A stretch of 22,292 nt of DNA from a virus: positions 1 to 22,292 of IMG/VR virus record IMGVR_UViG_3300030118_004059; one strand, 5' to 3'. The translations under genes and the position numbers were made by a program. How positions within the stretch are numbered: the first letter of the stretch is position 1; each line of letters begins with the position of its first letter. A model generated the notes under the pieces. It searched no databases. It saw only the letters and a program-made list of their open reading frames with translations, and had not been told where the DNA came from. Positions 6,270 to 15,074 of this stretch are shown here, piece after piece.

Positions 6270-9200
6270 AATTATTGTCTTCTTTTTTCTTTTCTTTCGC
6301 CTTACGCAGAGCTTTGTTGTATTCCTTGTTGAATTTCAAATATACAAGCTGAACTTCTTGATCGTACTTAAGCATTAATTCTGAATATCTATCTGGGTCT
6401 TTAATTTGATATAAGTTTTGTGCAGTTTTCATTTTATCTCTTATTTCTTTTAAGTCTTTTTCAGCTTTTAAAAGCTTTGGCATGCTTGCATCTCTTACTG
6501 CTTTAGACCGTTTGTTGAATATTCTTTTTTCCTCTGGAGTCATAATGTCGCCTAGTTTCACAATTTCCATGTTTTCATTTTTTCTAAACTCAGCCTTTTG
6601 TTTAAAATCAAGATTTTTATATTCATATGCTAAAGCTTCTATTTCATCTTTTCGCTTGTAGTATCTAGACCCATTAATAAAATCTTGCGGTTCAGCAACA
6701 GCTGATCGAAATATTGGATAATCTTCAAAAGAATCAATTCCTAGTTTTCTTTTTCTAGGCAAGTCAGTAACCCTTCCAATAGTCCTTCCAAATCCACCCG
6801 CATGATAATCTATAAAGTATTTAAGTTGATTTGGGTCTAAATCCGCCCAACCAGATCTGTAATCATTACCTCCAGTCATATCATTTAAGGCTTTGGTAAA
6901 ATCAACATAACCTTTGTTGGTGCTTCTAAATGCTTTTTTAAATTTTGGTTCTGGCACAGAATATGGAAAATCCTCTTTTGTTATTGGTCCACCAAAATAA
7001 GTCTCGTTTGCTGCTATATCTAAAAAAGGTCTCATAATAGGAGACGGAGCAAACGCTCTAGTTCTTGCAAGCAAACCATCCAATCCAGTAGCTTCTGTGG
7101 TTATTGGTGATATTGGTGAAAAAGAGGTTATAAAGCTATCTGCTAATTCATAACCCGCTTCCTCTATTGTTGTAACTGGAATTTTAAATTTTTCAGGAAA
7201 TATTTTATCTGCCTGTGTTTCAACAAAAAGCCTTCCAATATTAAAATGTACATTGTATCCATATGCTAATGGAGTAGCCAATGCAATAGGTTTTTCTCCA
7301 GTAGGATCCATATATTTTTTTATTTCACCAAACTTTTTAACTTGCAAACCTTCACCAGGTTCAATTTTTATTTCATCAGGTAAAAGCAGAAGCAGGTTTC
7401 TGTTTCTTTCATACTCTGGTATTTTTTTATATACAAGCTCACCATCTTCATCTTCATCACTGATTAATATGTTATACATACCATAGAGCATACCTATAGT
7501 TGCTGCACCGCCACTTAAAGCTATTTTGGCAGGCTGTAGCCTTCTTCTTCCTCTTTTTGTAAAGATATTTTGTCCACGCATAAACTGCACGGATCCTTGA
7601 ACCGCTGGATTAAAAAACATTAAAAAGGCACCTATCTCTTGACCCCACTCACCCCTTCTATCAAAATTAACTGAAGCATTTTTTGCCTGCACTGCTGCTC
7701 TTCTTTTATTCTCCATTGAAACATTATCAACACCACCTCTTTGTCTTATAAACGCTTTGAATTGCGAAAATCGCCAACCGTTTTCCAACACATTATTTAT
7801 ATCTCCAATAAGGTCTAGAGTATTTCTTTTTAAATCTTCCGCACTAATTTTTCCTGCTCTATATTTTGCAAGTGCAGTAAAGTTTTTAGTCAGCTTATCA
7901 GTATCTAAAAACTCAAAGTAGGATGTTTTAGAGCCCATAGCATGATACATTTCTACTAACTTTCTTTTTTCTGGATCTTTAATACCCTCAGGTCCTTTTC
8001 TGTAATATACAAAAAGTTCGCCCAAACTTGGTAAAATACCTTTAATTGAGTCAAATATAATGCTTGATCCATAAATCCTGCCACCTGGGGTTGACTGCTC
8101 TCCTAATGCACTTGCGGTTGCAGCATAACCATCTCTTGAAAAATTTGGAAACATAAAATCTACATTCCATCCAGTATTCATTATTGACATAAACCTTGTC
8201 ATCATGGCTACATATTGTAAAGATTTATGCATACCCTGAGTATCTAGGTGTTGTAATGCTCTCGCTAATCTTTCATCTCTAATTATTACAGCTTTTTGTT
8301 TGCCATCTTCTTTGAAAAATACATATCCAGATCCTCTAATTGGATCCCACTCTGGTCTTAGTTTTGCTTCACGGGGCACTTTCTCTAAAGTTTCATATAC
8401 CTTGGGGTTTTTAAATGTTCTTGCCTGATTTGCAAGAGTTGTTGCAACTTCATTTTTTTCTGCACGAACAACAGCATTTTCCCTTTGCTTGTACATTTGT
8501 ATTATTGGGTCTCCTGCAAGAGATGTCCTACCTTTGGCTTTTGGTACTTCTAGCCCATATACAGACAAACCCTTGCCCTGTCTGTTTGGTAAACCATCTG
8601 CATTGGTATCAGCTGCGAAGCCAGACAAGGGAATATAATATTTATATCTAGCCACCCAATCATCAACATTTTCTTTTGCAACTAATCCGTTAGCTGTATA
8701 AACATCTCTAGTGCCTTGTATAAATTTTTGAGCAAGCTTACTAAGTGCTATATACTTTTTACCTTTCTCATTTATTGCCTTAATCGTATCGTTTGTTTTG
8801 TTATATTCAATACCGTACTTGTTAGCCAATGCAAAGATAGCATCATCAGTTTTAATACCTGATCCATTATCAGAAAAAGGCTCGGCAAGATTTTTAAGTT
8901 TTGTTATCTGTGCTTTTTGTCCTGGACTTAGCTGATCTCCATATTTTTCCATAGCAGCATCAACCTTAGCCATTCTAGTTTCAAAAATATATTTGTTCCT
9001 TTCTGGTGCGTGAAGGTTGTAAAGAAAGTCTGTTATTTTGCCATAATCGTTATCAGCAAGCTCAAACATTTTATCAAGCATATTGCTTATTTCATCAGAG
9101 ACTTTTAACATTTTGTCGCCAACTATAGACTTCATTAAGTCCATTCTGTCAACCACAGACAAATCTAAATCTTTGAGGATACCCATGCCTAACTGGTCTT

Positions 9201-12200
9201 CAATGACCTCTTCTAGAACTACCTGTCTTTCATATTGATTTTGAAACTTTGTTAAAAGCCATTGAAGCATGAGACCTGAATTAAGCTCATCTCCAGATGA
9301 CCATTCATAATTCTCAGATGGGGGCTTGCCTGGCGGTGCTGGTTTTTGTGTTATTTCAAAAGAAGGATCAACTTCAGGTTCGGGGTCAACCTTTCTTTCT
9401 ATTTCTTGACTACTTCGATTCCTTGATTCTTCAAATAATTTAGAAAGTTCTGTAATCCTTGTTTCCTGTCTTCCCCTGGCTTCACTTGAAAACCTACCAG
9501 AGTCTTTGAGTTCTTGGATTCCTTGTTCTGTTTCTGTTTCATTAAATGTCTTTAGGTCAAATATAGCTTTTTGTTTTTCAAGCTTACCTTCTTTATTTAA
9601 GGTTGGTATATCAGCAGTATATAATGCATCTTCTATATTATCAAACACTATTGTAGCGTCTAAATAATATTTGCTATCTTCTGGATTTAACCAGCCACCA
9701 GCAAAAACTGGTTGATCCATTTGTTCGGATAGGTCAGCAACATTGTTATAAAACTGAATTGCATCAGCCTCAGTCATTTTGTTTTGATCTAACACTATTT
9801 CAAGTGCTTTTATGGGTGCGACTGCAAAACCACTGGTAGGAGATTCTAGTGTTATTGGATCAACAGTAAACCCTTCTGGGTTTTGTTTTATAAAGTCTAA
9901 TAGAGCAGTAGAGTTTAGTCTTGGTACTGAAAGTCGAATGTCGTTCCTGTCGGGCTCTCTTTCCTGTCCCTCCACTCTGGTATCGGCTGTTTGGTCCTGA
10001 GTGCCTTGTCTATCTGCTTGGTTATCTGCTCCTCTGTCTGGTACCGCAAAACTTCGCTGGGCAAGGGGTGATTGAAAAGCAGTGTATAGTCCCTGAGCTT
10101 TCTTTGAAAATCCGTCAACTGATAACGCATCGTTAATTCTCTCTATTAATTTAGTTGTTTCTGGAGCACTTTCCCTAAAGAGCTCTCTATTATTATTATA
10201 TAACACAAACATTTGTGCAAATGTTTCAGATTTATACCAGTTACCATCCATTTGAATTTGGTCAGCATTTGTAACAAAGCTACCCAATGGGTATGAAAGC
10301 ATATGACCACCATAATAATCTTCTGGAGTCTTTAATGTCTTTTCAAATATTTCCAACGCCTCCTTCATTACAACTCCGCCTTGCTCTGTTTTAATATCCA
10401 TGACTCCATCTTTGAATGTGGCTGGAGGCAAGTCAAACAATGGAGATTGTGCAGTTACTGGTCTATAAATAGATCTATCTTTTATCGATAGGTCTTTTCC
10501 TATTGTGAAGTCAATGTGATGACCAAGCTCATGCATGAACACATCTCGTAAAAATATTTTTGCTCCAAGCGGATTTTCAAAGTCTAAGTTTGATAAACCT
10601 GATATTGGAGATAATGTAATTCCTTGCAGTTCAGGCATATAGGTTCCATATGCAGGACTAAAATTTTTAAATCTTTCATCTTTAACATGTGCACCAATAA
10701 AGCTTAAGTCAGAAAAAACATCTATTGGCACCATATCTTTGATGTCAATAAATGCCTTACTTACATTTATAATTTCATCAGCAGATAGGTCTCTGACTCT
10801 ATAAAGATTTGTATCAGAAAATCTTACAGGCAAATCTTGGAAAATATTTTTATCAAATTTCCTTGGTTCAACAATGTGTTGTTTAACAAGACTCAACTCG
10901 TTTGCATCATATGAGTCATTTTTAATTCTTTCAACATTCAACAAAGATGTTTCTGGCAGAGATAACACTAAATTATTTTGTGTTTTTGTAACTTGTTCTT
11001 TTATGTTTGGACCTGATTCAAAGTCAATTTCACTTGTAAGTTCTCCAGCTTCTTTTTTGGGTAGAGCAAGAATTTGCTCTGTTTGCCCGTATTGATAATC
11101 AACTTTCTCATCAAAGCTTTTCTGAAACTTTGTTTGCACTTCTTCAGCAAAAGACATATTTTCTGTTGTAAGGGCTTCAGTCTGCCCTACAAAATCTATG
11201 TTAAGCAACTCTTCAGCTATAATGTTCATAGGGTCAACACTATTATTGTCTACCATTTCTGGGCTGTTCAATTTTATTGCTGCTTTATCAAGAGCAATTT
11301 TTACCATATCCTTATTAGCAACTAAGTTTGATAGTTCGTTAAGTATTTCTTGCCCCTCTTGTTCCCCTTTAGATTTTATTGCAGACTTGATTTGTGGCGA
11401 CAGTTGCACTGCTGTATTAATTCCAGTTATGGTTCCTCCAGCTATAAATGACCCCAAGGCAGTATGAGCAAGATTATCACCAATGATTTCTGGTACAGAT
11501 CTACCCTCATAAAAAGGATTATTATAATTGTCATAAGCAATTCTTAGTTCATCTTGATTATCAAAATAAGCATTACTATGTGTTTGTACTAGCGTGTTAA
11601 ATTGCTCTCCCAACTGGTCAGCAATGAAAGCGGCAGCACCATTTTCTAGAATTTCTTTAACATATTGGTCTCCAGGTCCTTTTTTAAAAATGTTGATGCC
11701 CTTCGCTATTTTGGCAGCTGGAGTAAGTTCAGTAACTACTTCAGATGTAGCTTGTATTTTTGCGTTGGCGGTTGCATCCTTGATAGACATACCTCTAGCC
11801 ACAGAATCTTCAAATACTTCTCCATAAGTAATAGTTCCAAAAATAGGTAAGCTGCTTAAGGCAAAAGAAGTAGAAGCAGCAGGATTTTTTGTAACATAAC
11901 TTGCAATAAGAGAGGGTGCAACTAAGCCAATACTAGTTACGGCTCCTGTAATTGTTTGGTCTGTTCTATCTGTAAATCCAGCTTGTTTGTATCTTTTTTC
12001 TCGTTGTGCTCTTTTTTTTGAAGTTTCTTTGTCCCAAGACTCTCTCCATTCAGAAAATTCTTGTTGCGTTTTTTCTCTAATTTCTTCTAACTCCTCCTTT
12101 GGTTTTCTAGTTAAAGCTATATCGCCTGAGCCAAAAAAACTTTTTTTAAGACCAACATCTTTTTCAATCTCAGATCTGATATAACCGTAGCCTATCACTC

Positions 12201-12552
12201 TGTCTCTTGTTAACTGATTCGCCATACTGCTTGTATCTTCATCAGAATCTAACTGTGCATTAAGGTCTTCTAGCAAATCATCAAATGCTTGTGCTTTTAT
12301 GCTTTTAAAAATTTGCTCTGGCATATCAGCATAGGTTTCAAGAAGATCAATGCCTCCTTGTTTAAAATACTGTGGTGTTTTTTGGAGTCTTGACTTGCTT
12401 TCTTTTGTTAAGGGATCTTCTTCTCTGGGTTCAAGCTTTTGACCGAATTGATATTCTTGTTGGTCTTGTTGTTCTTTTCTCTGTTCTAACTCTTCAAGAG
12501 TTTCTTCTTCAGGCTCCTTCTCTAGTAGTTGACCAAATTTATATTCTGCCAC
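6268..12552 (-). CDS. giant polyvalent internal virion protein (metallopeptidase and LPD38-like region)
   Basis: A 2094-residue protein, the largest here and last of the late operon. In order: an acidic Gln/Glu-rich N-terminus with repeated YxFGQ motifs (4-8, 34-38; another at 486-490); Gly/Ala-rich hydrophobic helices at about 202-245 and 361-383; a zinc-metallopeptidase motif HELGHH at 674-679 with a candidate third ligand Glu776 in ETFAQMF; a hydrophilic linker near 820-890; an alpha/beta region after IRLSVP; a coiled-coil stretch; an LPD38-like region (about 1440-1960: NTGWNVDFMFPNFSRDG, FFNPAVQGSVQF, SGGAATIGMLYGMYNILI hydrophobic helix at 1677-1697, SPIMRPFLDIAANETYFGG); and a basic helical tail. 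Such proteins are packed in the virion and ejected with DNA, comparable in role to T7 gp16. The start is GTG at 12552 with AAGGGG eight bases upstream; the ATG at 12557 is out of frame. LPD38 naming is from recalled pattern. Confidence 0.85.
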   Translation of the reverse strand: MAEYKFGQLLEKEPEEETLEELEQRKEQQDQQEYQFGQKLEPREEDPLTKESKSRLQKTPQYFKQGGIDLLETYADMPEQIFKSIKAQAFDDLLEDLNAQLDSDEDTSSMANQLTRDRVIGYGYIRSEIEKDVGLKKSFFGSGDIALTRKPKEELEEIREKTQQEFSEWRESWDKETSKKRAQREKRYKQAGFTDRTDQTITGAVTSIGLVAPSLIASYVTKNPAASTSFALSSLPIFGTITYGEVFEDSVARGMSIKDATANAKIQATSEVVTELTPAAKIAKGINIFKKGPGDQYVKEILENGAAAFIADQLGEQFNTLVQTHSNAYFDNQDELRIAYDNYNNPFYEGRSVPEIIGDNLAHTALGSFIAGGTITGINTAVQLSPQIKSAIKSKGEQEGQEILNELSNLVANKDMVKIALDKAAIKLNSPEMVDNNSVDPMNIIAEELLNIDFVGQTEALTTENMSFAEEVQTKFQKSFDEKVDYQYGQTEQILALPKKEAGELTSEIDFESGPNIKEQVTKTQNNLVLSLPETSLLNVERIKNDSYDANELSLVKQHIVEPRKFDKNIFQDLPVRFSDTNLYRVRDLSADEIINVSKAFIDIKDMVPIDVFSDLSFIGAHVKDERFKNFSPAYGTYMPELQGITLSPISGLSNLDFENPLGAKIFLRDVFMHELGHHIDFTIGKDLSIKDRSIYRPVTAQSPLFDLPPATFKDGVMDIKTEQGGVVMKEALEIFEKTLKTPEDYYGGHMLSYPLGSFVTNADQIQMDGNWYKSETFAQMFVLYNNNRELFRESAPETTKLIERINDALSVDGFSKKAQGLYTAFQSPLAQRSFAVPDRGADNQADRQGTQDQTADTRVEGQEREPDRNDIRLSVPRLNSTALLDFIKQNPEGFTVDPITLESPTSGFAVAPIKALEIVLDQNKMTEADAIQFYNNVADLSEQMDQPVFAGGWLNPEDSKYYLDATIVFDNIEDALYTADIPTLNKEGKLEKQKAIFDLKTFNETETEQGIQELKDSGRFSSEARGRQETRITELSKLFEESRNRSSQEIERKVDPEPEVDPSFEITQKPAPPGKPPSENYEWSSGDELNSGLMLQWLLTKFQNQYERQVVLEEVIEDQLGMGILKDLDLSVVDRMDLMKSIVGDKMLKVSDEISNMLDKMFELADNDYGKITDFLYNLHAPERNKYIFETRMAKVDAAMEKYGDQLSPGQKAQITKLKNLAEPFSDNGSGIKTDDAIFALANKYGIEYNKTNDTIKAINEKGKKYIALSKLAQKFIQGTRDVYTANGLVAKENVDDWVARYKYYIPLSGFAADTNADGLPNRQGKGLSVYGLEVPKAKGRTSLAGDPIIQMYKQRENAVVRAEKNEVATTLANQARTFKNPKVYETLEKVPREAKLRPEWDPIRGSGYVFFKEDGKQKAVIIRDERLARALQHLDTQGMHKSLQYVAMMTRFMSIMNTGWNVDFMFPNFSRDGYAATASALGEQSTPGGRIYGSSIIFDSIKGILPSLGELFVYYRKGPEGIKDPEKRKLVEMYHAMGSKTSYFEFLDTDKLTKNFTALAKYRAGKISAEDLKRNTLDLIGDINNVLENGWRFSQFKAFIRQRGGVDNVSMENKRRAAVQAKNASVNFDRRGEWGQEIGAFLMFFNPAVQGSVQFMRGQNIFTKRGRRRLQPAKIALSGGAATIGMLYGMYNILISDEDEDGELVYKKIPEYERNRNLLLLLPDEIKIEPGEGLQVKKFGEIKKYMDPTGEKPIALATPLAYGYNVHFNIGRLFVETQADKIFPEKFKIPVTTIEEAGYELADSFITSFSPISPITTEATGLDGLLARTRAFAPSPIMRPFLDIAANETYFGGPITKEDFPYSVPEPKFKKAFRSTNKGYVDFTKALNDMTGGNDYRSGWADLDPNQLKYFIDYHAGGFGRTIGRVTDLPRKRKLGIDSFEDYPIFRSAVAEPQDFINGSRYYKRKDEIEALAYEYKNLDFKQKAEFRKNENMEIVKLGDIMTPEEKRIFNKRSKAVRDASMPKLLKAEKDLKEIRDKMKTAQNLYQIKDPDRYSELMLKYDQEVQLVYLKFNKEYNKALRKAKEKKKEDNN

Positions 12553-12560
12553 ACCATTAT

Positions 12561-12566
12561 CCCCTT
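12561..12566 (-). promoter_or_regulatory. ribosome site fixing the GTG start of the giant protein
   Basis: AAGGGG on the minus strand, eight bases before the GTG at 12552, overlaps the TAA stop of the preceding gene. It fixes the start at GTG, because the nearby ATG at 12557 is in another frame. Confidence 0.6.
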
Positions 12567-14040
12567 ATTGCTCTACAAGCTGCATGTATAAGTAATCTAG
12601 CAACTCCTCATCATTTAGCTCAAAGGGAGCACCATCAATAAGAGCATCAATATCATCTATACCATAGAGATCAGCTAGTGATTCTTTATATTCTTTTCTT
12701 GGGGTGTTATGTGCTATTGCTAAATTACCAAATGTATATATTGCCCTTTGACCATCTTTAAGGTTGTTGTCAGCAAATTGTAGTTTTGCAACCTCTTCAG
12801 AGAACTGTGCAAGTCTTGGTTGAACTGATGCAAAGTACTTACCTAAATTGCCTCCGTATTTCTCAGGTATTATAAAAAGATCTCCTTCTTTCTCTGTTTT
12901 TAAGGTCGGCATATAAAAAGCAAATGTTTGAATTGCTGCACTGACCTCTTCTTCTTGTCCAACCAAAGTGCCTTTAAGATCTAAATCAATTACAGACAAT
13001 GCTTTTGCATCAAAAAAATTATCCATTGCTTTGTTGTAAGTTTCTCTTACTGTTACCATGTCAAGTTTCTGTGGTGTTTCTCCTTTTCCTTTTTTACCCT
13101 GTGAAAGAAGGTCTTCTTGATATTGAATTTTGAATTTGCCAAGCTCTTCAGCTGCTTTAATAAGATTTGGATTTTCTGAGAATTGTGCGGCTACAGTCCT
13201 AAGTGCACTCATTGTGTCAGTCGCATCACGAATAGATACAGCCTTCGCATCAACTCCTTCCAAGTCTTGTTGAACACTTGAACCACTTAAGTCGGGTAAA
13301 AATCCTTCAAATTCTTTTTGTTCGCCATCGACATCAACCGTAAATGTAGCACCTATTACCGCATTTAAACCATTTTCTTTTCCAACTATATCCCCGTTTA
13401 GTCTTATATCTACTATAGAGCCTTCTTCACCATCATTGCTAATAAATTGTTTTCCCTTGAAAAGATTTATGTCTGACTTATAAATTGTTGTAAGATCGTC
13501 TGCAAAAGAAGGACCTATTTTTGTAAAATCACCAGATTCTAAAACAGGTTGTAGGTTTAGGTAGGCATCCAATACTTTTGGGGTGGCTATTTCAAGAAAG
13601 TCAAATCCTTCAGCTTTAAGTCGCTCATATGTTGTTTCACCAAAATACATGTGCTCTTCTAATGCCTGTGGATCTGTCGGCAAATTACTAAAGTGATCGA
13701 TCAAGCTAACAGTTTCCATCCAACCAGCTCTACCTCTTTCATAGTCTAGTCGAATTTTATTTGCAGCATTTTCAGTTAAAACACCTTGTGTTTGTGCTTC
13801 TTTAAGAATAGTCCCAGCATTATAGCTTTGGACCATAGCCTCATTCTTTCTTGTCTCTGACTTTTTCTTCTCTGCATCAATATCAAAAGAAGCTAGATCA
13901 GTTTTCATTTTTTGTTCGGCTGCTTTAATCTGAACATCAGTAAGCTCAAGCTGTTTTTTTTGTCTTTCTTCGTCTAATTTTTGTTGATTGAATTTTAATG
14001 CTAAATTAAAACCTGACTCAAATCCGCTTGCTAAACTCAT
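12565..14040 (-). CDS. coiled-coil virion protein, probable ejected/internal protein
   Basis: 491 residues not assignable to a family by eye. Residues 13-83 are a long, charged helical stretch rich in Gln, Lys and Glu (KFNQQKLDEERQKKQLEL and onward), typical of coiled coils. The rest (90-491) is mixed alpha/beta with an acidic C-terminal end. It lies directly upstream of the giant polyvalent protein, 12 bases apart, and downstream of small Ala/Gly-rich virion proteins, the place where T7-like phages keep the gp15-type internal protein. That positional parallel is inference. No strong ribosome site precedes the ATG at 14040; it is only 2 bases after the stop of the 111-aa gene, so coupling is likely. 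Confidence 0.75.
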   Translation of the reverse strand: MSLASGFESGFNLALKFNQQKLDEERQKKQLELTDVQIKAAEQKMKTDLASFDIDAEKKKSETRKNEAMVQSYNAGTILKEAQTQGVLTENAANKIRLDYERGRAGWMETVSLIDHFSNLPTDPQALEEHMYFGETTYERLKAEGFDFLEIATPKVLDAYLNLQPVLESGDFTKIGPSFADDLTTIYKSDINLFKGKQFISNDGEEGSIVDIRLNGDIVGKENGLNAVIGATFTVDVDGEQKEFEGFLPDLSGSSVQQDLEGVDAKAVSIRDATDTMSALRTVAAQFSENPNLIKAAEELGKFKIQYQEDLLSQGKKGKGETPQKLDMVTVRETYNKAMDNFFDAKALSVIDLDLKGTLVGQEEEVSAAIQTFAFYMPTLKTEKEGDLFIIPEKYGGNLGKYFASVQPRLAQFSEEVAKLQFADNNLKDGQRAIYTFGNLAIAHNTPRKEYKESLADLYGIDDIDALIDGAPFELNDEELLDYLYMQLVEQ

Positions 14041-14042
14041 AA

Positions 14043-14378
14043 TTAATCAAATAATTTGTTAAGTAATGCTGCTGCCGCAACTCCTAGCAACACTGGTCCT
14101 GCCAATGCACCAAGAGCTGCTCCACCTTGTGCAAGCAAAGTTCCTCCTGCTGCCTTTGATGCTGCTGCCTTTGCTATTGCTGCGTCTGCTGCTAAATATG
14201 CACCTACTCCAGCACCCATACCCATAAGGCTTTGCTCTGCTGCCTCTTTCTGCATACTAAGATTTCTTTCTGCAATGTCTTTTTGTGCTTCAAGCCTAGC
14301 TGCACCAAGCAACCCAGCTGTTGCTTGCTTTTTTGTTTCTTGCCCTGTTGCCAATAGTCCGCCTAATCCTCTAGCCAC
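14043..14378 (-). CDS. Ala/Gly-rich hydrophobic virion protein
   Basis: 111 residues. After MARGLGGLLATGQ comes a helical charged segment (14-50), then a strongly hydrophobic Ala/Gly stretch to the end (about 52-108) ending ALLNKLFD, able to form two or more membrane-compatible helices. Small proteins of this composition in the internal-protein cluster could help form the trans-envelope ejection channel (compare T7 gp14); that is inference. The start is GTG at 14378 with AGGAGG five bases upstream. The gene overlaps the preceding one by 8 bases. Confidence 0.75.
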   Translation of the reverse strand: MARGLGGLLATGQETKKQATAGLLGAARLEAQKDIAERNLSMQKEAAEQSLMGMGAGVGAYLAADAAIAKAAASKAAGGTLLAQGGAALGALAGPVLLGVAAAALLNKLFD

Positions 14379-14901
14379 TTAATCCTCCTTGTGTTAAAGA
14401 TCTATCAGTAATGCCGCTTCCTAGCCCACCAGATAAAATTTGCATCCTTCTTTCTTCTGATCTCATCCTAGCAAAGTTTCTTGCTGCGACTAACGAAGAT
14501 GCTTCAGCTCTTTGAAAGTCTGTTTGTGTTTCTGGTCTTAAAGATACACCAAAACCAGCCTGTCGTCTCATTTCTTGTCCTCTTGTATTAGCAAACTGTC
14601 TAGCTACAGCACCTTGAGCCCTATTGATTTCTTCTTGCTGTAACTCACCAAAACCTGTAGTCATTTGTCTAATTAAATCTTGTTCTACTGGAAAGAATCT
14701 ATTTAGGTAATCTTGGAACTCAGCTTCATATAGATCAGCCAAAGTATCTTGAGCAGACTGATCGCCTTGTCTAAATGGGTTGACATAAAGATTGCCCCCA
14801 GATTGCCCATAGTTGCCAGCCATGCCACCACCATAGTTACCGTAACCACCGCTCATATCTTGAGGTCCAAAAAGAGGCAATCCTCCAGTATAAAAAGCCA
14901 T
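14371..14901 (-). CDS. Gly- and Gln/Arg-rich virion protein, paralogue-like to the 191-aa protein
   Basis: 176 residues from the ATG at 14901, chosen over the longer 14955 start because TAGGAG lies ten bases upstream and because the holin-like gene ends exactly at this ATG (TAATG). The N-terminus is a Gly/Tyr/Asn-rich linker (SGGYGNYGGGMAGNYG, 17-32). The body is helical with YLNRFFPVEQDL at 65-76 and a later GVSLRPETQTDF at 118-129. These two blocks resemble YQQYYVPLENEF and GVDPTSGQY in the 191-residue protein two genes upstream, suggesting shared descent. Probably an internal or adaptor virion protein; the exact role is unknown. Confidence 0.75.
   Translation of the reverse strand: MAFYTGGLPLFGPQDMSGGYGNYGGGMAGNYGQSGGNLYVNPFRQGDQSAQDTLADLYEAEFQDYLNRFFPVEQDLIRQMTTGFGELQQEEINRAQGAVARQFANTRGQEMRRQAGFGVSLRPETQTDFQRAEASSLVAARNFARMRSEERRMQILSGGLGSGITDRSLTQGGLSG
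14384..14389 (-). promoter_or_regulatory. strong ribosome site selecting a GTG start
   Basis: A perfect AGGAGG on the minus strand sits five bases upstream of the GTG at 14378 and decides the start of the Ala/Gly-rich virion protein. Confidence 0.7.
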
Positions 14902-15074
14902 TACAACAATGCTCCTATAACTTGTGAGCCGATAATAAGAACATATAGTCCCCAAATCATAGACTCTAATCTAACAAATCTTTTTGAACCAGAATCTAAA
15001 CGATCTTCAATGTTTTTATAACGCAGGGCACATATCTCTTCGTGTTGATCTATTCTTGTTCTAGCTGTTTCCAC
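14901..15074 (-). CDS. 57-aa holin-like / XhlA-type membrane protein
   Basis: A short gene of 57 residues. The N-terminal half is a charged helix (IDQHEEICALRYKNIEDRLD) and the C-terminal half is one membrane helix (MIWGLYVLIIGSQVIGALL, 39-57). The charged coil plus C-terminal anchor is the plan of XhlA-type haemolysin/holin accessory proteins in phage lysis cassettes. Start is GTG at 15074 with AGGAGG five bases upstream; the start lies inside the preceding gene (14-base overlap) and the stop forms TAATG with the next start. A lysis role is inference, since no endolysin is in the window; a virion membrane protein is the alternative. Confidence 0.75.
   Translation of the reverse strand: METARTRIDQHEEICALRYKNIEDRLDSGSKRFVRLESMIWGLYVLIIGSQVIGALL

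Noticed and set aside
9915-10130. Same-strand 71-residue frame inside the giant gene, hydrophilic and protein-like
   Set aside because: Considered as an overprinted gene, but it coincides with the GC-rich linker where stops are rare in all frames, and the ribosome site is poor.
14056-14382. 108-residue Ala/Pro-rich plus-strand frame
   Set aside because: Complement of an Ala/Gly-rich gene; no ribosome site and wrong strand for the operon.
14902-14955. Longer start (ATG at 14955) for the 176-aa virion protein
   Set aside because: Would overlap the holin-like gene for 54 more bases in another frame and lacks a ribosome site; TAGGAG points to the ATG at 14901.
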